From the NCBI GenBank assembly GCA_030272585.1, contig BSYQ01000003.1:1-64000 (forward strand): a DNA stretch of 64,000 nt. Reading direction: 5' to 3'. The position numbers and the translations under genes were made by a program. The notes below the pieces were generated by a model. The model ran no database searches. It saw only the letters and a list, made by a program, of their open reading frames with translations, and was not told where the DNA came from. Every line of letters begins with the position of its first letter. The stretch's first letter is position 1. The stretch is from Bryopsis sp. KO-2023 (taxonomy: Eukaryota; Chlorophyta; Ulvophyceae; Bryopsidales; Bryopsidaceae). Shown here one piece after another: positions 35,524-46,594 of this stretch.

Positions 35524-36028
35524 TTGGAGGGGGGGGGTGATTCAATGGGGAAAGGGGGGAGGGGGGGGAAGGGGGGGGAAGGGGGGGGAAGGGGGGGGAA
35601 GGGGGGGGAAGGGGGGGGGAAAACCAAAAAAAAAATAGAATCAAAATGAATCATCCGATGGGATGTTAATGGTTGTGACTCTGTGGGTTGATGGGCTGTT
35701 GGGATTACGTGGGTTGATGGGCTGTTGGGATACTGTGGGTTTATAAACAGTTGGGATTCTGTGGGTTGATGGGTGGGATCATGTGAGTTAATGGTTGTGA
35801 CTCTGTGGGTTGATGGGCTGTTGGGATTATGTGGGTTGATGGGCTGTTGGGATACTGTGGGTTTATAAACAGTTGGGATTCTGTGGGTTGATGGGTGGGA
35901 TCATTTGAGTTAATGGTTGTGACTCTGTGGGTTCATGACCTGTTGGGACTCTGTGGGATGTTGGGCTGGGTGGGAACAAATTTTAATGGTTTTACAACCA
36001 CTCTGTGGATGTTTCTCCCTGTATCAGG
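35524..36028. repeat. G-rich microsatellite and ~124-bp minisatellite, hAT 3' UTR side
   Basis: From about 35551 to 35620 a 10-bp GGGGGGGGAA unit repeats. From 35661 a unit of about 124 bp (TTAATGGTTGTGACTCTGTGGGTTGATGG...) repeats roughly two and a half times to 35935. No gene; this separates the transposase stop from the right subterminal region. Confidence 0.85.
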
Positions 36029-36360
36029 TGTGACCGTAGCAACCGTAGTGACCCGTAATGACTCCGTACATCCCGTACCGTACTTTGGCAACTACGGTGC
36101 ACTACGGACCGTAAAAACAACCGTAAAAGACTGACCGTAACACCGTAATTGACCCACCGGACCACCGTAAATTCTGACCGTAACACCGTAACCCGTAAAA
36201 CCGTAAACCATAAAAAACCACCGTAACCAGGACCGTAACTAACCGTAAATCAGCCGGACCGTAACCGGAGTAAACAAGTCCGGTTACGGTACGGAGTTAC
36301 GGCCGTAGTACGGTGACCGTAACCCGACCGTAACCGGACCGGACCGGAGCCGGACCAAAA
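36029..36360. promoter_or_regulatory. hAT right subterminal repeat region
   Basis: Mirror of the left end: dense CCGTAA/TTACGG words up to the right terminal inverted repeat at 36370. Both ends therefore carry the presumed transposase-binding sites. Confidence 0.7.
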
Positions 36361-36383
36361 AATCGGCCCAAGTCCTATCTCTG

Positions 36384-37187
36384 ATCATCATCAGTACTTT
36401 TACACTCAGTAACATTGTGCAGCTCAGGTTCAGGCTGTACACCTCCCAAACCTGCACTGCCCGACATCACCTGCAGGCTGGGTGTGGCTTCACTTGGCTC
36501 ATCACCTCCTGCCTCAGAGACCAGAGCGGTTGTGGCTTCACACAGCCCACAACCCTCCTTCGTTGTCCCTTTATCCTTCACCAGACATTCTGCAAATGTG
36601 GCTACACAAGGCCCTCCACCTGCAAAATTCAACACTGACACTGCAGGATCCCCTTCAGGTATGGCTACCCATGGCTCTGTACCTGCAAGGTTCTCCATCT
36701 TCTTCTTCTTCTTCTTCTCCTTGGCTGAGGCTACACGTGGCTCTCCAACCTTGGAGTTCTGCTTTAAAATTCCTGCTACCCCCCAATTGGTAGCCTCTCT
36801 GTGTGGTGGGCTGCACCGGCCATCCCACACTCCACTTCTATCCTCCTCCGCCAGGATTTCTCGGCCAGCAGTCTCTCCAGACTCTGGCCTCCTCAGTTTT
36901 CCTGACAGTCTGCAGCAAAATGTCCTTTCTTGCCGCAGTTGTAACAATCAACATTCGCTGCAGAGTGACCTGCATCCATTCTGCTCCTTCTGGCAGAGAT
37001 ACTCTCTCCAGATCTTCTGTTCTGCCTCTGTCTGCGAGGACTACCACTGCGTCCTCTGCTTTTCCTGCGACTGTCGCTTCGGTTTCTACCAACATCAAAA
37101 CCCACGCGGTTACGCTGGAGGCCATCAACCTCCATGCGGTCCCCTAATTGTGGTTTATATTTGATACGTTGATCGCACTCATTTTGC
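36384..37187 (-). pseudogene. gag: Truncated gag and gag-pol junction of B
   Basis: The C-terminal end of Gag reads from about 37187 to the stop at 36893. It has an Arg/Ser-rich stretch (RSDSRRKSRGRSGSPRRQRQ) and one CCHC knuckle (CYNCGKKGHFAADC). The pol frame, -1 relative to gag, runs from there to 36384 as a Glu/Lys-rich linker and resumes past the hAT element at 31640. The capsid region and start are missing because element C begins at about 37188. Confidence 0.85.
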
Positions 37188-37335
37188 AGTACGAGTGTGT
37201 AGTACGGGTTAGTACGGGTTCTAGGGGGTTAAGTTCAGAGAGAACACCTTGTAAATTAATTCTCTGGTTTGTGAAAGTGTGTGACCCCAGTCTCAACTTC
37301 AGCAACGACTCACTAAAACCTACAGGGACCTAACA
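37188..37335 (+). repeat. 5' LTR of element C
   Basis: Ends in CCTAACA directly before the primer site. The start is uncertain because no second LTR is in the window: B gag appears to read to about 37187, and TG dinucleotides near 37194-37196 are possible starts. The length would be about 140 bp, short for a gypsy LTR. Confidence 0.6.
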
Positions 37336-37337
37336 AC

Positions 37338-37350
37338 TGGTTTCGGAGCC
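37338..37350 (+). other. Primer-binding site of C
   Basis: TGGTTTCGGAGCC starts 2 nt after the LTR end, sharing the 12-nt core with A1, A2 and D. The 490-bp leader to the gag ATG at 37839 holds no ORF I would call. Confidence 0.75.
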
Positions 37351-37838
37351 GAAGCACCCTACCTGCAAGTCGAGTCTACTTAGTGGGAAGAGATCGACAG
37401 GAGATTTTGCAGTCGAGGTGCAAAAGATCAGGGTCGGCTAGGTCGAAGAAGGTTTCCCCTCGTGTCTGGAACCTACTTCGTGTTGCTGCGCACCAACCAA
37501 ACGCTGGACGAAAGAGAACGCACGTTGCTGCGCTCGATCATTCCTCCCAAGATCACGGGATCTATAGATCCTTGGACGCTACGACCACAGCACGGCGTAG
37601 TAGTACTTCCGTTTGTCGGAGAGTTGTCGACACTGCACGCGGTTACCGCAGAGCGGACAAAACGAGTCTGCCAGCGGACGTTTCTGCGGACGAATACGTT
37701 TCCGCCAGAACTTACGTGCCAGAAACCGCTGCCAGAAACCGCTGACAAAGAGTGACCAATTAGTCACGTGGATTACCCGCCAACGGAATCCACCAAACGG
37801 ACACGTGATTCTACCGCCGACGAATCAAGACATCCACC

Positions 37839-40359
37839 ATGAGCGGAAACGACGAGCAGCTATACCTGGAATACGGTATCGAAGACGATCAGCAAGAGCG
37901 CGACGCCCCAGATGGCCCGCCGCTATATCCGCTGATCGTCGCCCAGGAATTACCTGCTGTCGGACTGCCAATACAGGCAGAAATGGACCGGCCATTACAG
38001 GCATACGGTATCCCCGCGCACCCGGACATGGTGGAGGAAGCAGGCGATGAGGAAGCGGACATTGGCCCGGAGTTTGATGAGGAGATGGAGGAAGAGCCGG
38101 GAGTCTTCATCAATCAACAAACGCAGCACCTGCAACAAAGCCAAGTAAACGTGCATAACCAGACTTTGCACGTGCACAATGACGGCCTGCAGGAGCGCGA
38201 TCTCCATGAATCGCAAGAGCGGTTATACAGCCAATTGTCCGATGAGGCTGCCCAGCGGACAGCCCAGGTCGCCGAGCACCTTGATAGTCGGATGGAGGGA
38301 GCTTGTTCAAGCATGGCTTCCCAAGTACATGATGTGTTGGACTCTACCCTACAGTCCCGCCATCACCAGATCGAAGGACAGCTCAGTGAAAGGTTGGATG
38401 AGCGGATACAAGATCTGGATGCTGCAGCCAAGGGGAGGCTCAGCCAAATGGAAGCTGGCTTGGCGAATATCCGTGATGTCGCCCAGAAAGAGGTGGACGA
38501 AGCCAAAGAGGCTCAGCGGATATTGGCTGAACAAGTAGCAGACACGGATGAGCAAAGAAAGAAACTCGAAGAAGAGTTTGACCGGCAACATGCCGACGCC
38601 CTTTGGGGGTTGGATACGGTTCAACAAGAACTGAGAGAGACCCAAGCACTAGTGGACGCGGGTCAGAGTAAACAGTTCAAAGAACTCATTCGTGTTAAGC
38701 ATGATCTCGAAGCGACTAACGACAGAGCGGAAAGTTTTCAAACACAGCATCATGCGGAAGTAGCCTATTTGTTAAAGGAGGCAGCGGCTGCGAAAGAAGC
38801 GGCGGCTAGATTACAAATGGAAATGGAGGAGTTGAAAAGAAGTCAGAGTCGGTCTTCAAGGAGAAGCAGATCGAGAAGCTCAACAAGGAGCAGAGAGCCG
38901 CGGGAAATGTTACAAGAAATGCTACAAGATCCGGAAACAGCGCAAGAGCTAAAGAAGGTGTTTGAGGATGTAGCGGACACAAAGTTCACGTCGAATTTTG
39001 AGTTTTGGCGGAAGAAAGATGCTGCAGCAGTTGCCACACAAATGGCATCCGCTGCTCAACAAACACCTCTTGTGGCTGCTATGGCGGGAGCGGGAACCAG
39101 AACGGTGGCACAACCACCAAGGTTGTCCGAGGTACAAGTTTCATTTGGGCAACCTCCCCAAACCTCATCCGGCTTTGCCCCGGATTCCGTAGGTTTCCCG
39201 CCAATACCACCAGTATTCCCGCGGGCAAATAGACCGATTACCCGACCTGCATCACCCCCAGTCATTATTCCTGGAGTGGGGCGAGGCAGTGCAATCAGCG
39301 GACAGGGAAATGTACCTAGGCCGATCGTGAGGCCTAGCGCTGTGTTTGGACAAACACCAAATACAAGACCACCAGCGGTATTACAGCAAGTACAACCGCC
39401 ACAGCGTACGCAGGCTTCTCCCGTGGTACAAACTGTTCCGCTGACAACTCCAACAACCACGTCACCCGAGCCACCTAGAACATTACCCATGCCACCACCA
39501 GTTTCTCAGCCAGTGTTATCACATCCATCAATGATTTCACCACCCGGCTATTATGCCATGGGAGCATCATACATTCGGCCTTCTATCTTAGGTCACTCCG
39601 TGAATGTATACGGAGCTCCATCATCCGGGAACCCCTATGTTGGATGGGGATCCTATCCGCGTATTCCTCAACGCGCAGGCGGAGGAGGCGGAGGAGGCGG
39701 AGGTGGAGATGATGATGGTTCCGGTGATGGAAGTGGCGGAGGCCCATCGGACAGAAGTGGCCGTGGGTCTGCACCTGGACCACATATTGGTGGAGGAAGA
39801 GAAGGACCATCTAGGAACCCAGGAGGCGGTCCTGGAGATGGTGGTGGTGGAGGTGGCGGAGGAGGCGGACCTCCTGGTCCCCCAAGCGGGGGCCCCGATT
39901 TTATGGGCTATGCACGTCCAGAAAATCGTTTGCTTCACATTCCAAATGCGGTCAAATTCCCGATGCCGAAACCGTATACTGGCGCTGGCGATCGCTGGAT
40001 TCGGGATTGGCAGGCAGAACTCACCAACTTCTGTAAAGTTTATGATTTGGATGAGTCTGTTTGGCTTAAAGTATTCCGCACAAATCTCTCTGGTTCAGCC
40101 GCCACATGGCGGAATATGCAAGAGATGCGGATTCGGGAAGGAGTTCGTCCGATGTTCCAGGACTGGGTACAACTTGTGGAAGAGTTAGCTATTGCTTTCG
40201 AACCAACAAGAATGTCCGATGTTTCGCGTAGGAAGCTGCGGAAACTTCAACAAACAGGGACTGTTCGTTCCTACATTAACGCATTTCGGGATCTCATACT
40301 CAGAATTCCGAATATGACGGAGGAGGAGCAGTACTTGACGTTTGTTGACGGATTACGGC
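37839..40359 (+). pseudogene. gag: gag of C, N-terminal and capsid part
   Basis: Reads from ATG 37839 through about 400 residues of acidic and coiled-coil sequence (QERLYSQLSDEAAQRTAQVA, then long Glu/Gln/Ala-rich heptads and a short SRRSRSRSS patch). A Pro-rich and Gly-rich linker follows, then a Ty3-type capsid domain (IPNAVKFPMPKPYTGAGDRW through ILRIPNMTEEEQYLTFVDGLR). The native frame ends at the ACGGC target site (40355-40359) of element D. The remainder of Gag resumes at 59388. Confidence 0.92.
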
Positions 40360-40567
40360 TGATAGTGGGGTGTGTGGTGGAAATAAATTTTCTACATACT
40401 CCTCCTGGGAGCGTTCCCCTACAACAGCGAATCCAACCAAACAACAACCCAACCAGTGTCTAACTACGTGTCCCTTAAATAGTACTCTAGGGCTATCACG
40501 AGTCACACTAATGATACAAGTCACCTCAACGCTCCCAGACCAGTCATTTCGTCTCAAATCACTATCA
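40360..40567 (-). repeat. 3' LTR of element D
   Basis: 208 bp bounded by TGATAGTG/CACTATCA (8-bp inverted repeats). A TATA-like TATTTAAG reads on the minus strand (40474-40481). The inner edge adjoins a purine-rich minus-strand tract (TGGGGCGGGGCAAGT). Confidence 0.95.
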
Positions 40568-43500
40568 ACTTGCCCCGCCCCATAATAAGTGGCGTCCGCG
40601 ACACTAACATTCTTTCTCTCTGCCGCGATCAAACAAATACTTCATAACCCATAAGCTAACACACTTAATCCTCTAGGTACAATGCACGTCCCATACCATG
40701 CAAAGATTCTCAAACGCATTACTCAACTCAACTTAACCTTTTTAACTCAACCTTTTTCTTCTGACCCACGAACCACCACTGTCTTGGACATCTTGGACAT
40801 CTCTTGCTCGTGTCTTGGTCAGCTCTCCTGCGGCAAAGTCTTGAACTCTCGAGGTTGGCGCACTTCCTTTACAACCTTCAGCTGTGAGCGTCATTTGGCA
40901 ACAACTCTGAGCTCCTTAGAACAAATAGCTTGGGAAACGTAGCCTTGCTTAACGTTCCATCCACTGCCAAGGCTATGCTCTTACCAGTTGTCCCATGGCG
41001 TTAGCATAACGCACTTTCACCCTTGTGCGTGGCCAATACACATGCACACCAACTCATGTGGGCCGCACATTGACAGGTGGAGCTCCAGCTTTTCAGCGAA
41101 CTCACTCGGTGCTCTCCCTTTTAGCACCTCCAGCCATTTCTCCGTCCTGTAGTCGCTCTTTGCCGCACTTCTCTCTACCTTAGACCTCTCTGTCTCAGGT
41201 TTCGCTCTCTCGCTCTCCTTAGTAGTCCTTGACTCTTGCTCTTCCTCTTCCGCTTTGGGTTTTCTTTCTCTTGTTTGATATAAACGCACCATCCTCTCAT
41301 AGTCTATTGACCTTGACCTGAGGGTAGGCTACCACGTCGGGAGGCAAGTCAGAATACATCCGCTTGTATTCTTCGTTACTGTTGTGATCAACCAAGTGCT
41401 CCACCTCCAACATTATCGAATCCTCAATCAAATCAGCTAAGTCAGAGTAGCATATGAAGACGAGTTACATAGGCTGGCTTTGGGTCAATGGTACCAACAC
41501 GTGATCCCACACTAGGATCTTCCACCATTGCCATCCCCAAAAAGACCTATTGAGTTTGTATTCCACTTTAGGGAACCTATGCCTCTGACCGCCAGTCATC
41601 TCTTGCTTCTTCCTCGTGCTTCTCTTCTTATTTCCTCGATAAATTCTTCCACTTGTTGATCCTTGCGTTACCGGTTGCCTATCCAGCTAACGCTTCTCCT
41701 CCTTCCAGTTCACTGACGTTTGAAGATGCAACTCCTTTCTGCACTACCCATTGTAGGCAGTCACCATATGCAAGCTCCACGTTGAAGACTTAGAACGTAT
41801 CCCACACTCACATGTGTTTGCACCCATACATCATGCAAGTCCCGAAGGTAGTGTGGATAATCTTCTCATTCTTCAAGTATTTTCTCACAAAGATAAACAA
41901 GGATGCGTTAGGCATTCTCGTGTTCTTCGCCAACAGAAGTAATATCTGCGACTCCTCTTGCCTTTGATGGATCGGCTATAAACCATGCACGGCATTCCGA
42001 CTTATTACCTTGATGGGAATAGTCTTTACTGCGCTCTTTGGCGACTTACAACCGCTGTACAAGGATTTATCGCGTATTCTGCTCGTCTTCTCCTCCTCCG
42101 TCTACAAATCTTCCGAGATGCTCACCACGGTTCCTTTATAGTCGACGTCCACTGTTGCTATTGCTTCTTCTTTCTCCACTTGTGTTTCTTCAACTCTCAA
42201 GTGTAATCCAATGCAGTTCCTTTTACCATCAACCTTAAACAGAGTGGTGTTTCTCAATCTGGTTGTGGTACTCGATAGTCTCTCTCTTTCTCCAACCAAC
42301 ACGTTGGTTAAACGCACTTGTTGTCGTTGAAGATATCACACCTCTTGTCGTTCAAGAGTTCTCCGCTGCTCGTTCATCTTTCGCCGATTGCTGCTCTGGT
42401 TCAGTCACTACTCGTAGCACTTGGCGGATTGTCAAATACTTGCGCCAGAGTCCATTAAACTCTTGTGAACTTCATCTCCTCCAGAGCTAAGCTCTTCATG
42501 TGATAGCACACACCGATCCTCGACGTCAATTGATCAAGCTACTGCTCAATCCCTTCCACGAAGTTACTCTCGCTTTATCCTTCATGGAACCTCTGTCGCG
42601 AGGCTAATATTTGCCTTCTCCTTTTCAGAACGACAGACTTGTATTTCGGTCGGTCCATATGCTTCACCCTCAGAAATAGACATATTCCACGCCATGCATC
42701 ACCTTAACACCTTAGTCGCGTTGACATGTGTCGCTGGAATTGTCTTCACACTCGTCGATAACAAACGAACTCCAAGTGTTGCGCTCTCTTCTTAATAAAA
42801 TGATACACAGAGCACCATCCACTTCGAGTATTGGATTAAGTAAACTGTTTCGCCATCATATTAACGTAGCCACATTTCCCTTAGGAAGTCTTCACACGCG
42901 CGTACGCGGTAGCTGGCGCACAGGGTTCCAGCTGCTACGTCTCTTTTCGCTCCTGTGTTCCTCTCTTTGAACACTTAGGGTAGAATCACGTCTCCTCTCC
43001 CTTAGTACTACCGAAACTAAGGTAGACTTCACACTAGGCGACCATCACCAAGGCCGTCTTGAAGCTGACGAATCCTTTAACTCATACTCTAATGAGGTAT
43101 TGAGTTTCAGCTCCTCGAGTTCCCTGCAAGGATTCTTATCTCGACTAGTGTGTGATTCTATGGAGTCTCCTATATTTTCGCCACGGTTTCTCAGGACTTC
43201 GAGATCACCAACTATCACACGCCCTGTAATAGTGGTTTTACCGTCATGGGAGACAGCAAGGTGTCTCAACCATCCCACAACACTCCAATTCCTTTTCTCC
43301 ACATTCATCGATCACGTCTCAACCACATGTGGCTGTCCCTCTCGTGGGTATTCTCTTTTATCACGTTCGAAAACTACTTTGAAACAACTCCATCACATAC
43401 TTTAGCAACTTGTGCTAGAGAGTACCACCCTCAACTCGTCCTCCATGTCGCATTTCCAGTGCATCCACCGGGTTTACTTCAAAATTTTGAGTGTGGCCTG

Positions 43501-45966
43501 ACGGCCAGTAAATCTCACTGCGCACTCCGTTGCTGCAGAGACTCACTTCGTTCGTTTGCTCGATTTACCTCACTCACGACTACTTCGTGACCTCCTTCGT
43601 CGGTAACCTCATTCGTCGCTCGTGAGCACTCCTGTCCCCCCTGGGGCCAGTGGAACGCCCTCGTCCACGTCCCAAAAGGGTAGAAAAACATAGAGTGGGT
43701 AGCCTCCACACAAACACATCAAGTCGCTATGCGCAAATATTGCAAGGTTGCACATATCTCCAGCCTTATCGCATAAAAATGCGTCAACCGCCATAAAACC
43801 TTGAGAAAAAGATGCACCACACATCACAACATATCCACATGGATGATGTGGCGAAGATCTCGCAAATGCGGACACTCTGAAGCGAAATATGGTCGAGTTC
43901 ATCCACGGAGTTAGTCCTGACACTACAGGCCAATGATGAAGGTGTGGCTTCTGTTTTCCCATCAGCCTCACCACACACTTGTCAGACACTGGGAGCAACC
44001 ACGGCTCGACCAGCCTGGAATCAACCATTAGCACATGGATGACGCATCATTGGGGGTCCCTAAACAGGGCATCGCGTTTACAAACGCCTCTCACCAAGTC
44101 CCTTGGTGGATATCCCAAATCTCAAACCATGATGCTCAAGGGTGTTATGAATTTTAGGAGATAAACTCCTTCCTCTTCGCTTCACCACCATCAGCAAACC
44201 TTTTTGCAACCTTTTGCGGTTTTTCACTTGCATCTCATTCTCATGGGGTTGTCAACCATTGTCATCCTCTAAACCCCGTTATGCACAAGGCTATCATCCA
44301 CATAGTGCGTCACCTAGCTCTCGAATCGCTCAGGTGGCGAATAAACATCCTCTCCCTTAGGAGGTATCCCTTAGCCTTTGCACAAGGTTTTGTGATAGTT
44401 AACACAAATGCCCTCGCATGGACTTCAAGGTTCTTTTATACTCTTTGTTACCGCACAATATAAGGCAACAACTCCACGCAGTTTTCTCTTGGAGATCCTT
44501 CTTGCTTCACGCATCTCACGTGGTATAGATCCTTCTTCACGCATCTCACGTGGTATAGACTTCTTGCTTCACGCATCCTCTCTCTCTTATAGATCGAAAT
44601 TTTTATATAAGTTTGAAGTTTTCCCTTGCAACGACGACTCTCTCGTGGAAGTGCATCAACCAGCGCACTGGGTGCACATCTCCTTGTGCTTAACACAAGC
44701 ATGGTATCCCCATAGAACAAAGTTCTAGGGTGGAAAGAACAATAGAGCAATCGATGGTTGAAGGTCTCAACAACACATCGTTTCACGCGAGTCAACGTGG
44801 CGCTTTAAGTTCCTATCGCTTTCTCTCTTTAACACATTGTCTTTCCCTCGTTGTAATTTCGCCATCCACACTTGGTTAACATTACACTCCATAGCCTTTC
44901 AGTCGTTGGATCTTCTTGCTCTCACAAGGTAGAAAAACTTCCGGCCCTTCTTCAAAATATCATGTTATCCCCATTGTGGATAACTCCACAGGTGCTCTTC
45001 ACTTAGCACATTTTCCACACGTCTTCTTTAGCTTTCCTTCCCACTTTTTCTTACTTTTCCATCTTCCATACTCTCCCAAACTTCGACTCATACCTTCACG
45101 ACGGAGTTTCCAAGTGAACGTTCTTTAACTTCTCATGTTGAACGTTTTAGTGCTATCTCTGTAGTTAACGCACTTTCCATGCAGAGGAATCTTCGGGAGT
45201 GTTGGAGGAGCGTCTCGCTTCTACTCACTTACACTTCCCCGTTTTCCTTCTGCTACTGAACGTAGTAACACCACAGCGTTGGTCGCTTCCCCTTATTAGA
45301 GGCGTGCTCCTGCTTAGGTGCTCCATATAAACGCGAGTGCATTTCGCATAATATAGCGACTCGTGTTTACCACTTCTCTTCTTGCTGTTCGTCACTTTTG
45401 TTTAGAACGCAAGGTTGTGGTCGTTCAGTTCCTCTTGGAAACTTCCTCTTTATACTCCCAGCTCTTTTGCAGCGTATAAGTATTTCTCTAGGTGGGGCGC
45501 TTCACAACTACCTCCACACTTGACTCCAATTGAGGCTCAGCCATAATAGCCTTCCACGCTTGCATAGGGAGAATTCAATTTTTCCCCTCGAAGTTTTCAA
45601 TCACATAACTCCATCTCCATCTCCTTTTGGCAGTTGACAAAAGTGCCTCACGAGGTTTACCATATTTCAATGCAGTGCAGATATCTAAGGCACTCAATTG
45701 ACGTGAACACTTGCTCCTTTTCACTTTTTAGCGTCAATTTTTCCCTTTGTCGTGCACCAGTTTCAGATGTTGTGCACCTTGTGGCTAGAACCACGTAATT
45801 CCTTCAATCTCGTTAACCTCAGCACTTAGAAACATCTGGTCCATATTTTCTTCCTCGAAACTCTTATCACTGGTGCCTTCTCGTGCCTCTAAAAATTCAG
45901 ACACCGCACTTGGCATTGATCACGACAGACGCATTCAGCACAACATACGTTGTGCACTTGAACATA
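40568..45966 (-). other. D interior, left part; no intact gene
   Basis: About 5.4 kb without a recognisable protein gene on either strand. Frames are below about 145 codons and lack domain motifs; the sequence is C/T-rich on plus, with many TTCTC and CTCAC words. I see no RT, integrase or protease motif. The last 90 bp before A2 are duplicated at 56116-56205. Confidence 0.7.
41017..41292 (-). pseudogene. Possible remnant of an accessory ORF in D
   Basis: A 91-codon minus-strand frame near the 3' LTR, where other elements have their accessory ORF. It starts with a charged, coiled-coil-like run (EEEEQESRTTKESERAKPET) and ends MCGPHELVCMCIGH, which recalls the CGxHxVC core with one extra residue. 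The first CxxC and the last CxxC are not found, so the relationship is tentative. Confidence 0.3.
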
Positions 45967-46398
45967 TGATAGTGAAGCTTGTGGGTGACGCAATAGTGGT
46001 CGGCTGTGTTGGTTGGATTCGTGATAACTTGCTGGCTAACGCAAGTATACTTGTGGGGTTTGTTGGTTTAGACAACTCTCTAGCTAGCGCGGTTGTGAAC
46101 GCTACTAGAGCACTTGGTTGGATAAGTGATTGCGTCAGGCAAACACTTAGACACACACACACACAAACACACACACAAGCGGGAACACACCAATCCCACG
46201 AATCCCGAGTTCTTACAAAGTAAAGAAGAATAAGAATGAATGTCAAAACAACGAGTGGGCCTCTTAAGTACCCCTAAGTGTAGTACGCTGACGCATGCCC
46301 CAAACTCTGGGTCTAATCTGTCTTACTCGTGAACCCACATGCGTCAGCCACCCTCGGCTCTATCCCAAACTACCTCGTATAGCGCTAAAAGACTAACA
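45967..46398 (-). repeat. 3' LTR of A2
   Basis: 432 bp, reading TGATAGTGAAGC...GACTAACA on plus, the reverse of the A1 LTR. It includes a (CA)n run and the 10-bp inverted repeat CTGACGCATG...CATGCGTCAG. The adjoining internal sequence on minus is the purine tract GCGGGGGGGGCGTA (46399-46412). Confidence 0.96.
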
Positions 46399-46594
46399 TA
46401 CGCCCCCCCCGCAAAAAGGGGGCGCCCACGCACACCAAAACACAAAGAAAAACAAAAACACAAAAACACAAACACAAAACTCACCCACTCCCATACCCAC
46501 ACCCAACTGTCTTGGACCTGTCTCTTGCTCTGACGTCTCTGACAGCTGCTGCACGCACACACTTGGTCGACGATAACTCCTTTTCCTTTTCCTT

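Larger units (their letters stand above)
31641..36383 (+). mobile_element. Complete hAT DNA transposon (4743 bp)
   Basis: Perfect 14-bp terminal inverted repeats CAGAGATAGGACTT/AAGTCCTATCTCTG, matching the hAT YARNG end rule, and a perfect 8-bp TSD ATCATCAT (31633-31640, 36384-36391). It carries one intact six-exon transposase gene on the plus strand. Both subterminal regions are dense in TTACGG/CCGTAA words, as expected for transposase-binding repeats. Perfect ends, TSD and reading frame suggest a recent insertion, possibly autonomous. Confidence 0.96.
25514..37187 (-). mobile_element. Ty3/gypsy chromovirus B, 3' LTR to gag
   Basis: Minus-strand element inserted in A1 pol. From its 3' end: LTR (25514-25986), 3' UTR, accessory ORF, pol with chromodomain, and the C-terminal part of gag. 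The gag N-terminus, primer site and 5' LTR are cut off by element C at about 37187 and presumably lie past 64000. Two later insertions sit in it: a solo A-type LTR (29679-30110) and a hAT transposon (31641-36383). Confidence 0.92.

Noticed and set aside
31652-36360. hAT TTTACGG words as degenerate telomere repeats
   Set aside because: One base from TTTAGGG, but they lie only in the subterminal regions and intron of one transposon on both strands and always carry ACGG.
40360-40567. Two independent solo LTRs at 40360 and 59180
   Set aside because: They share one split TSD (ACGGC on the outer sides only), matching PBS and purine tract, and C gag resumes across them, so they are the two ends of one element.
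40568-45966. Host gene in the 5.4-kb stretch of D
   Set aside because: It lies between D's matching LTRs, the frames are short, and no known domain or exon series is evident.
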